A DNA stretch of 64,000 bases from Actinernus sp. WN-2022. Lineage: Eukaryota; Cnidaria; Anthozoa; Actiniaria; Actinernidae. Positions 1 to 11,900 of the stretch are shown in pieces. How positions within the stretch are numbered: the first letter of the stretch is position 1; every line of letters starts with the position of its first letter. The notes under the pieces were generated by a model. That model searched no databases. It had not been told where the DNA came from and saw only the letters and a list, made by a program, of their open reading frames with translations. The position numbers and the translations under genes were made by a program. Location of the stretch: positions 20,055,524-20,119,523 of the forward strand of contig JAOWCC010001501.1 in NCBI GenBank assembly GCA_030867875.1, read 5' to 3'.

Positions 1-28
1 TGAAGGGCTCAAAATGAAAATGACTTAA

Positions 29-1517
29 GGTTACCGGATACCTTCAAAACGAAAAAGATGGAAAAAAAATGTTTTCACACAGAAATGTAGTTTTAGTAGT
101 AGTGTCTCCGTTCAAAAAATATAATATTGACGGAGAAATACCAAAAGGAAGTTTTTAACCGGAAGTAAAAGGTTATTTTTGATTGACAGCAGATCAATAA
201 ACACATGACAAGTGCTCACTCGCCCGTAACGACGGTGTGGGAAATCGGCACATTAAATTCAGTTTACGTTTATTGAGAAACGTTTTTCCACACACGATTC
301 CACAATTCCATCGGATGTTGGCCTTATATCTTACAAAAAGCAAGCAGGATGCCCTAACCCTAAGCTTGAAAAACAAAGAAAAAAGGAAAGCAAAACGAGG
401 CCAAACAATACAATTACAAAGCCAAATAGGAGTCCTCGCAAAACCCGACAAGCGTTCGTATTTTCACTTTCAGACAGAGTGCCGAGTGGTCCACATCTTA
501 ACATAAAGTAGAATTGATAAGAGCCAGCCGAGAGAATATTTGTTTCCAAGAAAGCTTAGATGGAAACGTAGTCTGGCGGTGACCCTGAATCGGTTGAACC
601 ACGATCTCGCTATTGCCGTGCTGTTTCAGACGCCTGCAAATCGCTGTCTCCTCTACTAACTATGCTGGCATTCAAGGCGTGATCTCTATAGGTGTTCACC
701 TTGGCTTTGCCCCTCGAGGTCTTTTTGTCTTTCCCATTTTTCTAGCCTGGGAAACCAGCTGACTCTTATACCGCTACCATTTTTCAAGTCACACAAAAGA
801 TAAAAAAAAACATTTTCTCGATGCGGCGCGTTGCTTTTGATCGGAAATCAACATTGGCGGGAAATCTTGACAGATAGTTGAACTGTGATGAGAAATGATT
901 GGCCAAGAGCTTGCTAATTGTTGGAGAGGCGGGGCTTCAGATTCACGCACGACAGACGGCTAGATTTTTTGAAGTGCTATTTTCTCGCTTTCGATTTTCA
1001 ATCAAAATAGAGTTTTAAAAAAGCTCCCACTCAAGAGGAATTAATTCCATTTGTGCAAAATTTTCACAAAATGTCAATTGATATCTCAGCTGCAAAACCG
1101 TGTCGGGAAATTGGGAAATTCTGAAATGAGAGCTCTTGACGACGTATCCCGCATATCTACTCGGATTATTTTTCGCCTTTTCACGGAAAGCATGATAACT
1201 TTTGAACTAAATCGAATTTTGAAATTCCCCGACACTGTTTTGTAATACGATTCCTCTGAAATACGACAAAGCAAACAGATTTTTAAACTTTAAAATATTT
1301 TCGGAGTCGGAACTTCTGAAAGCCATCTCACTACATGTAGATCGGAGAAACGGGATGGCGGAAAATTCGAGATTTTCAAAGAACTCAAAACTTTGTATGT
1401 ATTCTTGTAGCCAATTTTATAAGCTTTAAAATGATACATGAATGATTTATCTACGATGTTTTCTCGAGGCGCTACATAATTTAGACTGGAAACGCACCCT
1501 GAAGGTATCCGGTAACC
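29..1517. mobile_element. TTAA-flanked non-autonomous DNA transposon, about 1.5 kb
   Basis: Positions 29-45 (GGTTACCGGATACCTTC) are repeated as an exact reverse complement at 1501-1517. Each end is bordered by TTAA (25-28 and 1518-1521), so TTAA reads as the target-site duplication. TTAA targets are used by piggyBac and Kolobok superfamilies. The interior has no transposase-like reading frame, so this is a non-autonomous element. The superfamily is not settled because the termini are not diagnostic. Confidence 0.8.
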
Positions 1518-2110
1518 TTAAGTGACAATTTAAAAATCTTGAAAATCAACTTCGCTTTTGTCCTCTAGAATGTTAGGATATCACTTGAAATCTCAAAGAA
1601 ATGAAATAGTGCTCCAATTAAGCAAGTCATTGAGTTATTTCTACAGCAAAAAGAGTTATTATTCTTTTGCTATTCTATTTGGGGGGGTGGTGGGGGGAGA
1701 GATAGGTCAAGAAACAACATTGTTGCGCACATGCTCATTCGCTGTACGTTTCGCCGGGAATACAAACTGAATCTCAAACGGACTTTCGCTCTCTCTGAAG
1801 TCGGATGCCAAGCTGGAAAGATGCTTGAAACAGTAGAGATACTTGTTGGAAAGATGGAGTAACGTTTTGAAAAAGCAACTCTATGTAAAGGGCCATTGGA
1901 CATCGCCGGCTTAACTCATGGTTAAACGAAGAACTGTTTGACTAAAAGGCGGTTCGTTATCGCTGGAAATTTACATAGAGTCGCATCTTCAGGTGAAGCA
2001 AACTGTTAATATTTTGGAGATAAGAAGGCCATTTCGGTAAGTTTCGTGGTCTTAGCTTTCCAAAGATAGTCGTGTCGGGCCTGGTTTGTGCTTCGCCTGG
2101 AGACTTCTAA

Positions 2111-3023
2111 TGCACTAGTCAATTGAAACCCCGGCCCCCCGACCCCCGGGACATAGCGGTGCATTAACGGGGGCATGGCCGTGGAATAACGCACATTTAA
2201 CGCTGCATTTTCCCGGTGGAACGGGGAAAGTAACGATTTGCAAAATTTGCGGGGATTTTAGCGGTGGTTGTAACGCCAGCCACGACAGAGCGGGACTGGG
2301 CCCGAGCATCAAACATGGCGGAAGCTAGGGACACGCAAAAATCGTAGTTAATTTAAACAAGTCCTGGGAGTTATACCGAGTTAAGTCACGAGTAGTAGAT
2401 CAGGAAGTGTTTATTATTATTTATTACACACTCTTTGTTACATGTATTTGCGCGTCACGGCAAAATATCAGATTTTAAAAATATATTTAAACGCAGCTGC
2501 ATGACATTTCCTTTATATTCCTTTGTCGCATTTTTTGTTTATTTTTTGACAGACAACGGTTTCTGATAAACAAGACAATGGTGGAGACTGTAAAAGTGCG
2601 GAAAACATGTATAGTAATAGCAAATGTACAGGGGCGGATCCAGGATTTTGTGAAAGGGGGGTTTGCAAAAAGATTTTTTTTAAATCTAGAGATTTTAAAA
2701 ATGAATTTACAGTGATTTACAGGAATCAAGTGGGTGTTGCAACTCCCGAAACCCCTCCCCTGGATCCGCTAGTGATGTGCTACAGACAATGTATTTTTTT
2801 CAAATAATGGAACAACAGATTTAAGCTTATGTATATTCAATTTTTCAATGCCTCCTCCCAAAAGAAAATTCTGAAGCACATGCCGGGGCCATAGGGGTGG
2901 GTATTGTAACAGTCAACTGTCCCCGATGGGCGGGGTAAAGATCAAAATGTAACACTGTATAAATGTTACATTCCCCGCTATGTCCCGGGGGTCGGGGGGC
3001 CGGAGTTTCAATTGACTAGTGCA
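2111..3023. mobile_element. Long-TIR MITE, possibly PIF/Harbinger-like
   Basis: The left end 2111-2155 and the right end 2979-3023 are inverted repeats of about 45 bp with one mismatch. They begin TGCACTAGTCAATTGAAAC and contain a C-rich block around CCCCCGGGACATAGCG. TAA flanks both sides (2108-2110 and 3024-3026), matching the 3-bp TWA target duplication of PIF/Harbinger elements. No transposase is encoded. A smaller repeat (2629-2774) lies inside. Confidence 0.75.
2629..2774. mobile_element. Small hAT-like MITE nested in the 2111-3023 element
   Basis: The ends share the inverted core GCGGATCCAGG (left CAGGGGCGGATCCAGG; right reverse complement CACTAGCGGATCCAGG). CAGGGGCG-type ends are common in hAT MITEs. 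I cannot see a clean 8-bp target duplication, so the limits are approximate. Confidence 0.5.
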
Positions 3024-3537
3024 TAAAAGATTCTTAAGACGAATCCCTATGGCGTTCCCCTGTCAAAAACTGTGCAGTGTACCCACAATTCTTTTTGGCC
3101 CATGTTAAGTCAGTAGGTAAACAGAAGGGAATCAGGTCTAATCTGTGTAATCCTTGAAATATATTTCTTTTTCAAATCTTACTTTTTTCTTAATCAGCAT
3201 TTTCACAAACATGATCTTTGTAAAATTCGACTTGAAAAAGCCTAAAAGCGACTGTGAAAGTAAAAACGGAATAATATTGAGTGACACAAATTGTCACTTT
3301 AAGTTGTTTTCATTTTAAGGCCTTCAATTAAACTAAAACATTCTAAGTGAATCCCAAAATTTTTTTAGCTCAAATTTCCCTAGTTCAAAAATATTTTCCC
3401 TCCTAAAATATAGAGTTTAAAACAATTTCCCTGGTTAAAAAATTGCTGTGATGAAATTTTAACTACAACATACATATATATGTACACCCCAAGTATAATC
3501 ACCTTGGCTAAATTTTACTCTTGTATTTTCATTTCAG

Positions 3538-3648
3538 ATGGCAGACGCTCCATCTGCACGTGGCAGTAAACTACCATCCACTAGCAAAGGCAGTGCATCC
3601 AAAACTGATGCTGACATAGAGGAAATGCTTGCCAAACTCAAGGCGTAG
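3538..3648 (+). CDS. CHMP2B: CHMP2B-type ESCRT-III subunit, last coding exon only
   Basis: A 36-codon exon follows a good acceptor (TTTCATTTCAG) and ends in TAG. It encodes MADAPSARGSKLPSTSKG, then a short Ser/Lys stretch, and finishes DADIEEMLAKLKA. Layout and residues match the C-terminus of CHMP2B: the Gly-Lys-Met-Ala start, a Pro-Ser-Ala-Arg-Ser-rich spacer, then a MIT-interacting motif helix. Here the motif reads D-I-E-E-M-L-A-K-L-K, which in the family binds the MIT domain of the VPS4 ATPase during ESCRT-III disassembly. The ATG at 3538 is probably internal, since the splice acceptor immediately precedes it. The earlier exons, with the core helices, are not in the window; the 3.5 kb upstream reads as intron filled with transposons. 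A candidate AATAAA lies at 4143. The alternative is a chance 36-aa ORF, but the match over the whole exon makes that unlikely. Confidence 0.75.
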   Translation: MADAPSARGSKLPSTSKGSASKTDADIEEMLAKLKA

Positions 3649-3784
3649 GCCTTTAAACAAAATAATTATTATTGATGTCATTGTTTATAAAGATTACATA
3701 AAAAACATCTTCCACATGTTGACGACTAGCCTGTCATTTCTCATCAACCCATCTTAAGAAGAATGCATGCTTTTCACAAACTAC

Positions 3785-4560
3785 ATAACAGATCTGCAAA
3801 ATGCTCGCACATGCTTGAATTTCACCTGGGAAATCATGCTCGCAATGGATCATTTTGGTTGAAATGTCACTTCGATTTATAGGTACATGTACTTAAATAA
3901 TTACCATGAACCAGTCCCAAGTTTATTATTAGCCCACTTCTGAGGTATGCCTCACTTCCTACATACAAAGGAATCAATACGAGGCTCTGTGCATAATGCT
4001 TAGTTGTTCGTGACAAGACTACAGCACTTCTGTAGTTTGTCACGAATGACTGAGCATTATGCACGGAGCCTCGTATTGATTCCTTTGTATGTAGGAAGTG
4101 AGGCATATCTCGGAAGTGGGCTTTTGGATTGATGTCTCAACTAATAAAACTCTTAACACTTGTGATTTCCCTCTTAACCTCCGGTCTCTTCTGCAATGTG
4201 TCATGTTTCAGGCTGTACAAAAAAAAACATTTTGGCAGGGATTCATATTGTTTTTGGACATTAGTCTGACATTGACCAATCATTTTGAAAAAAATGTCTA
4301 ATAGATTTTCCACATGGCAGGATGCATGCTGGTCCAATTGCATTATCAGTCCCTGTGTGAGCAGCAGCTGGTAAACGCAAGCTAGGTTTTTGTGAAAAAT
4401 GCTGAATTACTGCCCATACTGTCCTACTAAATTATTGTCCTATTGATCTAACCCTAGGTAGGACAGATACATGTAGTATAAAATTCCAACAAAATCCTGG
4501 TTAGGATAATTTACAGCTGCTCCTGCAATTCCTACTGTTGATTGGACATGCGTACAGCAT
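3785..4560. repeat. Dispersed repeat, paralogous to 35160-35400
   Basis: Blocks such as the CTGCAAAA(A/C)GCT-CGCA-CATGC stretch, ACCAGTCCCAA and CCTCTTAACC-CCGGTCT recur in the same order at 35160-35400. The copy here is interrupted by the foldback at 3931-4122. It probably carries CHMP2B 3' UTR or intergenic sequence. Confidence 0.6.
3931..4122. mobile_element. Foldback MITE with about 93-bp arms
   Basis: The two halves are near-perfect reverse complements meeting at about 4030. The ends read AGCCCACTTC and GAAGTGGGCT. The related repeat at 35266-35300 lacks this block, which supports it as an insertion. Confidence 0.75.
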
Positions 4561-5197
4561 TTTGCAGACCAGGCCTGTCAAACTACACAAGGAAGGCATT
4601 GGAGAAATTACATGTACACTTTAGGACCTGAATAATTCAGACAAAAGTGATAACCAGTATACTATATTTCATTCCTGTACAAAACCTTATGTAGTCGGTT
4701 AATGTGCAGCCATACAATGTACATGTAGCTCATTCCCAGGCTTACGGTATACGTGTACTCCATCGTTTTCCCCCTAAAATGGCAGCTATTTTGACTTTCG
4801 AATAAGAAGCCTGGTCTGGTACAACCTTCGGATTATCTCACAAGGTGAAATATATTATTTATTGAGTTGGTTTATATTTTTGACTTATGTAAAGTACCTA
4901 CAGCAGAAAATTTCGACTTTGGTTTAACACAATCATATATTATTTCATAGACCTCTCAAAATCTGCCATATAGATGTAGTACCTCTTGATTTCGCTTACA
5001 AGAGGTCCAGCTAAACCAAAGCACTGATGTTACGATATCCAGCCATGTTATGCAGACGATGCTAGCCCATGGTGCCCAGACCTCCAAAACCTGGATTAAT
5101 ATTACCAAGTTATTGTAAAAAATGAACCCGCATTTTCTCCCTGTTTGTTTATTCTGAATTGTCTATAACCCAGAATACCAGACCTGATATTACCGGC

Positions 5198-5616
5198 GGG
5201 TGTAAAGTACAGGTGACAGGCCAGGTGACAGTACATGCAAAGGATTACGAGTTGGAGCCCAAGTTGGAGCGATCGAAAAACGTTTTCTCTCGTTTATCTT
5301 TCTCTTCTCATTCTAGGTGAGTGAGAGCCCGTCGTTTACCTGTGAACTTGTCCAATGGTTAGGGTTAGGTTTGTGGTTCGGGTTAGGATTTGTCTTAGAA
5401 TTATTGCCTAACATGAACCACAAACCTAACCCTAACCATTGGACAAGTTCATGGGTAAATAACGGATTCTAAATCGCCTAGAGCTAGGGTTCACAGGTAA
5501 ACAAGAATAGAAGGTAAACAACAGAAAAGCTTTTTTGAGTGCTCCTATACTCTGGCTCAAACTCGTAAGCCTTTGTGTGCACTGTGACCTGACCTGTGAC
5601 CTGTACTTTACACCCA
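5198..5616. mobile_element. Foldback element containing telomere-like words
   Basis: Outer arms start GGGTGTAAAGTACAGGT (5198) and end with the near reverse complement ACCTGTACTTTACACCC. Inner arms contain GGTTAGGGTTAGG on one side and CCTAACCCTAACC on the other. The palindrome spans about 420 bp and has no coding potential. Confidence 0.7.
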
Positions 5617-5828
5617 TCGTACATATTACATATGAAAGAAGAGTGTCCCCCTGATCATATTTTTGGGTGAAACCTGGAAAAGGATTTACAATAGCCTGTT
5701 CCAGGCTCTCAGTGGGGAAAGTGAAAGAAAAAGAGAGACGAAAAAAAGAAGAGGGGGACTCCTTTAGATTCTTTTTACAATTATTATACATTTAATTCTT
5801 CTGAGATGAATTATGAATCTTCTGTGGG

Positions 5829-5937
5829 GAAGACATAATTTTGAAGGAAGACATAATTTTCTTCAAAGAATAATAGTATAATTTTTTATTATGTGTTGTA
5901 AAAATATTCTTCTTTGAAGGTAATTATGTCTTACTTT
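5829..5937. repeat. Small inverted repeat
   Basis: AAGACATAATTTTCTTCAAAG near the left side pairs imperfectly with CTTTGAAGGTAATTATGTCTT at the right. It may be a short MITE. I see nothing else in this A+T-rich stretch. Confidence 0.45.
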
Positions 5938-6185
5938 TAAGAGTTGTAATACTTCATTTGGTACTTGGCCAACATATTTTGGAGTGATAAATGATAATAG
6001 CCCTGATAGTTTAGCATTTAACAAATACTGCTGTGTATAGATGAAGGGCTAGCAAATGGTCTGTCAACATTTTGAAGTGCTTGTCGTTTTTAGTCTTTGT
6101 TCAGCTGCTCGCAAAACAAATTGTGTTCTCAACTACTTGTGCTAGTGAAAACACTTGGAGCTCGCTGTGTTAGTAAAATACATTT

Positions 6186-6323
6186 GAAGGGTTGTTGTAA
6201 TAAGGGTGTATTGAGTAACTCCTGGTCATGTTCTAAATTCTCCCTTAGGAAACAAAGAATTTGAAGGAGAATTTAGAATGTGATCAGGAGTCACTTACAC
6301 CCTAATGTTGCACACAGCCCTTT
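6186..6323. mobile_element. Foldback MITE, about 138 bp
   Basis: Imperfect 60-bp arms start AAGGGTTGTTGTAATAAGGG and end with a matching reverse complement (TGTTGCACACAGCCCTT). The centre is AATTCTCCCTT / GAAGGAGAATT. Confidence 0.65.
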
Positions 6324-6804
6324 AACTGTTCATGCTTGCCATAAAAATAAGGAAATGCTTGAATTGACCATTTGCTTGCCCTCGATGACGACAGACTCTC
6401 GCTAGTCTGTTGGAACCATGGTACATTCTGATGTACATGTAACATAAATTATTACTAAATACCAGCCACAATATACAGAGTTGTGAAAAGCCTTATCTTG
6501 CTGCTGGTATAATTTATGAATGTTTAACATTAAAGGGCATATATGTAAACCACTAAATTGGACCTTTTTTTTACATGCCCTTTAATACCCAGGATTAGAC
6601 TAATGTTGAGTAAATATTAATGCATATGTATTTATCACATAGGCTCCTGGGTAATTCTTGATGCAAAACTGGAAGTAAATATATGTAAATGATGATGTAA
6701 AATAAATTTGATTTATAAAAATTCTCAACAATGTATATTTTTGTAACTTGATTTATCATAGCAATCGGGCAGTGGGGGGGACTCAAGTCCTATATATACT
6801 AACC

Positions 6805-7260
6805 CTTTAAAGGTTGTTACACATTAACGAAGGGACAAGTCCCAGGGACATGTACTGAGGACAAATCCCTTGTTGTGTTCATATTATGAGGGGACTTGTT
6901 GCAACCCAGGGACATTGTGATTATATCAGATGTAGCCTGTTCACAGGCTCTAGATAGTAGGGAAAATGATAAGAAACGGAAACGAAAATGATGGAAACGT
7001 GGCGAAAACAAATTGTCCGAATTTTTTTAGTATCCAAGGGCCTGTGAACAGGCTATATCAGATGCCATCTTGAAACAGGTTGTGAGGTATTGTGGGAAAG
7101 TAACATGATGCTTTGCGATTGGTTTATATTAGTCTTGTCCCAGGAATGTTGCATGAACTGTACTGTTTTGACAAGGGAACAATCAAATGTTGTCCCCAGT
7201 ACAAGAAATTTGAAAATTGAGTCCTTCACTGATATATGAAGGGCCAAGTCCCGGGGGACA
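6805..7260. repeat. Dispersed repeat, ACAAGTCCC family
   Basis: Starts TTAAAGGTTGTTACACATTA, then GAAGGGACAAGTCCC. The body (ATTGTGATT-TATCAGA, GCCATCTTGAAA, GCTTTGCGATTGGTTTAT) recurs at 33158-33498. The copy here contains an extra 123-bp insertion at 6931-7053. A 130-residue minus-strand frame over its right part is fortuitous. Confidence 0.65.
6931..7053. mobile_element. Small MITE with a 9-11-bp target duplication
   Basis: GCCTGTTCACAGGC at 6935-6948 is repeated inverted at 7040-7053. TATATCAGA(TG) flanks both sides (6922-6932 and 7054-7064). The paralogous repeat at 33220 reads straight through (TTTTATCAGACGCC), showing the uninterrupted site. Confidence 0.75.
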
Positions 7261-7732
7261 ACATATTTGAAGCGGACTGCTAATTTTAAAAGCGACAGTT
7301 GGACAAATATCCAATAAAATAAGTAAACATTGTGCCTAATGTGCCGATGTTTGTAGACAAACACTTTATCCAATATAAAATTATATTGGCACCATAAATT
7401 TGTTGCATCACTCGTTACAAACAGGCGATCGGATTTATATGGCAAAAAGATGGCTAAAAAAACTGCAAAAAACGTTTTACCAATTTAAAGTTTAAAAATA
7501 GACTCTTGGGGTAGGATTCATTGTTTGAAATTAGATCAACAAATCGATAAAAGAACCTCTTCAAACAATTGTGCCCAATTAATTACGAACGGGCCAATCA
7601 AATATCACCGGGATTTTGAGTGTTCGTATACATCACCTTGGAGATAAGACGGAACATGGCGCTCTGCTGAGCCAAGAGAATCCAATTCCTTACGAATTGC
7701 CTCACGATTGAAGGCATCGGAGAGCTCCAATG

Positions 7733-7742
7733 TATATATAAA
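7733..7742 (+). promoter_or_regulatory. Candidate TATA box of the dynein gene
   Basis: TATATATAAA lies 86 bp before the predicted dynein start codon at 7828, a plausible distance for a core promoter with a short 5' UTR. In A+T-rich DNA such words arise by chance, so this is only a candidate. Confidence 0.35.
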
Positions 7743-7827
7743 CACGTTACGTGTATGTAATATTTATTTGAGGTCGTTGTACAAGGTATTTTGAGGTTGG
7801 GAATTGCGTCGGTGTTGTTATCCAAAG

Positions 7828-8990
7828 ATGTCCGAAGCACAAGAGGAACTTACGAAATCGCGGGCTGCTTCGCCGCCTCCAGGCAATGAAGTTGCACCGC
7901 CTCTTATTTCTGCCCTACCAAAAGGTCTGTCGTTTGCTATTTAATATTGAGAATACATGAGTAGCTTCTGGAAGCTTTTTGTATTACGTTCATGTGGTAT
8001 TTTGTCTATCTAAATGTGAATGGATTGGGTTCCTAATTGAGCGATCATGCCGAATACTACATTAAAATTACATCGACTGCACTTTGTTTTATGTATAAAC
8101 ACGGCCAGCCTCAAAACTCACCCGTGGTTTCTTTCAAAATGTTGATACTTCATAGAAGAAGAAACGAAAAAAGGACACAAAAGGCGAGGCAAGGCGCCGA
8201 GATCTGCTAGCAGGGTTGCTCCTGGCCCTGCCGCGGCGGTAAGTTTTACGAATTACTCTACTTCAGGTTTTACTTTTAGATAAAACACTTGCTTAGCGCT
8301 GGCCCAGTTTCGATTGTGATCTTCTCCTTAAGAACTTGTTCACATATCTTCTAAACTGGACCACCACCTGTTAGGTAAGTAAATGAAATGGTCTGATTCG
8401 TATTTGATGTGTCTATATATTCGGGATTATTACCAGAGGGTTATTAATACGAAGACAATTCTTTGTCTAACATGAACTTTGTGTAGCAACTTGTCCTCGG
8501 GGTATTTTAGAATATCCCTAAATGTACATGTATATCCCTCTAGCGACCCACGTTTTATTAGCTTCTAAGAGTACATGCTAGAGTCGAAAACTGGAAAAGT
8601 AAGCGATCGAGTTTGCAAACTGTTTCAGTGTTTGGCGCGCGCGCGTTCCGTTGTTCCATCGAAGCCTTCGGATTCTCAGGTTTCACGACTTAATTATAAT
8701 TGCGTTTCATTTTACAGAAAAAGACAGTTACCTTGGTTCCCGGATCAGAAGCAATGAAAGAACGACAAAAACAAGCCAAGGCCGAGAAAGAGGAGCACAG
8801 GGCGACGGTGAGGTGACAAACAGACTGACAGTCTAGTGGCAATATTGCCAATGTCAATGAATTTGACAATGAAATCAACAACAAATATTTATTCGCGATC
8901 ACCGTGAATCGTGATGTGCTTGAGGTCTAATTAATCGATTTTGGTATTTTTCCTCAGATGGATACAAGGCATAGCTTTATTTTCCAACGG
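7828..8990 (+). CDS. DNAH5: Dynein heavy chain exons 1-4 (residues 1-101)
   Basis: Exons: 7828-7924, 8156-8238, 8718-8807, 8958-8990. Exon 1 starts [19 protein letters not shown] and ends in phase 1. Exon 2 restores phase 0 and is rich in Lys/Arg, Ala and Pro. Exon 3 encodes [17 protein letters not shown] then a charged, probably helical stretch. Exon 4 encodes only [11 protein letters not shown], equivalent to the conserved Ala-Arg-His-x-Tyr-x-Phe stretch near the start of outer-arm heavy chains. ATG 7828 was chosen because it opens the first exon that joins in frame and lies below a TATA-like word. Exons 1 and 2 are low complexity and less certain than the rest; the ATG in exon 3 is an alternative start. 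Confidence 0.7.
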
Positions 8991-11900
8991 GTAAGTTTTT
9001 CTGAAAGTTTTTTTTAATTAGGAGAGTACATTGATGATAATAAGAGATTATTTAATTATGGGATTATTTTAACAATTTTTTTTTCACTTGAGATATACAT
9101 TGTAGGCCTGTATACATACTAATTACAAATCAAATATTTCCATATTGAGAGATTATCGAACTGTCATTTAGGCTGAGACCTCAGTCTTCTAATAATGTAT
9201 AAATTGGACAGTGTTTGTGATTATGATTTTAAGTTGGCCAATATATTTTATCTGGTTGCTATGGGCATGGACACACTCTTCCGTCTTTGCACTTCTCTTT
9301 AAAGTGCGACTAACCCAATTTTTATACATATGAATATTTGAAAGGTTTTGAATACTTCTGCGAATAAATTTTTGGCTTACAGAGAATACTCTATATATAT
9401 TCCATGCTTGTTTGAAATGGTGCAAATTTTACCTTTCCTGACCCATGACCATGTAAGAAAAAGACTGGGTTGATTCCCGATCTTACCTCATCCATTTCAT
9501 TCGATTTGCAGTAATTTGAATAAATATTTAGCATTTTGTCTAAAATAACTAATACTAACAACTCACAGACTGTGTATTAAATATTCTCTATCTAATATCG
9601 ATGTTGTTGTGATAGAAAGGCCCCATGGAGAATATTTAATGCAAATTAAGATTGGGAATCGACCCATGCCAGTCTTTATGCGGTCATAGGTCAGGAAAGG
9701 TCAAATTTTCACCATTTCAAACAAGCCTAGAACATAGAGTATTCTCTGTAAGCCAAAAAATTCCTCACAGAAGTACTCAAAACCTTTAAAAGATTAATAG
9801 CTATGAAAATTGCAAAAGGGGTTGGGACACTTTAATTGTATTGAAAGTGTTCCATTCTGTCTGCTGCAGTGTATATAATTAGTTATGAGCTCCCAGTATT
9901 TTTGAATTGCAGTGAACATAGCGTGTGTGTATTCATGAAGACCGTAGACTCTTTAATAATCAATGGGAATGATAAGGGTGCTAAAAAAACAAATTTTGGA
10001 GAGAAAAACTATAAACATTGGCTGGAGACAGCAACCATATCAATATTATTATATATAAGGCTCAAATGTATAGTTTAGGCACCCAAAAAATCTGGAATTG
10101 CATTAACATTTAAAATTTACTAATAAGGAAAGTTATCGGATCATGTGTACTTTACGCAATGTCGGCTTCGGGTCGGTGGAGGATTGACCGACATATTGGC
10201 CAATACATCAGCCGATATGTTGGCCAAAGTATTGGTCGATATGTCAGCCACCCTCGACCGACCTGCAGGCAACTATTGATTGCGGGTTGTCAAAGGTTGG
10301 CTGACATGTCGGTTGACAGTCGGTCATGTGTCGGTCGACTGCTGACCAACATGATTATTTCCCTCCTGTTGTTTATCTGTTGGCCGATAGTGGCCATTTT
10401 GGTCTGGAACAGGGTGCCAATTTTTCGAAATATGAAGGGAGATTTCACTTTGAATCTGGAATAGCTATCATCTAATTCCCCACTTTAGAAACAAAAATAG
10501 GACTGGGGGCGGAATTTAGGTTGCAAGTGCTCATGGGATTGTTTGGAGGGATGCGTCAGTCATTTTGAAACAGGTAGAGGTTCTGAAGAAGCATGCCGAA
10601 GTACAATTGTTGTGTTCCAAATTGTGTTATAAACCACAGGAACAAAACAGAAGAAATCCAGTTTTATTACTCAATGATGTTGATGTACATGTATGTCTTA
10701 CTATTAGTCAGATAAGAAGTTCTTAGTGCCAGTGGTGTTAAATGATAAGGAGATTGACTTTGATTTAGACACTGGGGCAGTGGTTTCTTGCGTAGGTGAG
10801 AGCACTTACAAGAAATTTCGTATTCCAGGAGAGCAGTTAATCCCTACTGACTTAAAGTTGCAAGATTACAACAAGAAACCTGTAGAAGTAGTAGGAGTAT
10901 AGCACTGGTCAATTTAAAGTATGAAACACAGAGTAAACAACTGCCTGTTGTTGTTGTTCGTGGAGTCTGTACCCCCTTGTTTGGCAGAAATTGGCTGAGA
11001 GAAATACAACTTAACTGGAAGAGAGTGGTTAATCAAAAGCCACAACTGCATGCTGTTTCGAGTAAACTCTCAGCAAACAGCTGTGTGAGAAATACAAGGA
11101 AGTGTTTGAGCCAGGGCTAGGCTGTCTGAAAGATTTTGAAGTGAGTCTTGCTGTTGAACCTGATGCTGTGCCTGTCTGTAAGAAAGCACATTCAGTATGT
11201 ACCTTACCATAATTTAGGTCCAATATAGTGGAAGATGAGTTAAAGAGGTTAGAGGAAAGTGGGGTGATAAAGCCAGTGCCTTACTCAGAGTGGGCCAGCC
11301 CCATTGTATAAGTCGTCAAGTTGTATGGCAAGACTGATCATTTGTGCAGATTTTAAGGAAACCCTAAACCCAGCTTGTGACATGGCTCATAATAAAAATA
11401 TACCCACTACCCACCCCTGAGGATATCTTTGCTACATTAGCAACAGGACAGGCCTACACTAAGTTAGATTTAAGTCATGCTTATCATCAACTAAGACTAT
11501 CTGAGGAGTCGAAGGAGTACATGGTGATTACTACACACAAATGACTGTTTGCATATAAGAGACTGCAGTTTGGAGTGCAATATAGTGCTGTAGGTATTTT
11601 CCAGAGAACCATGGAAAATGTGCTGAAGGACATTCGATTCCTTACTGTGCTGTTTACATTGATGATGTAATCTTGACGGGTCCAACTGAAGTGGAACATC
11701 TTCAGGTGCTTGAGTCTGTGCTAGAAAGATTAGCCAATGCAGGACTTAAACTGAAAAAGGACAAGTGCTCCTTCATTGAACCTGAGGTCAACTACCTACA
11801 GTACCGCCGGGAATTATAGGGACATCCGACCGCGGAAAAACCTCGTGCAACAGATGCAGGGCCGCAGTACGGCGGCGCGGTCAGCGAACAAATGATCGTG

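Noticed and set aside
5432..5791. 119-codon minus-strand frame
   Set aside because: It covers one arm of the foldback at 5198-5616 and has no domain-like pattern.
7053..7445. 130-codon minus-strand frame
   Set aside because: It spans a dispersed repeat and unrelated flank, with no homology that I recognise.
10159..10464. 101-codon frame
   Set aside because: It runs through degenerate short repeats, and the composition follows them.
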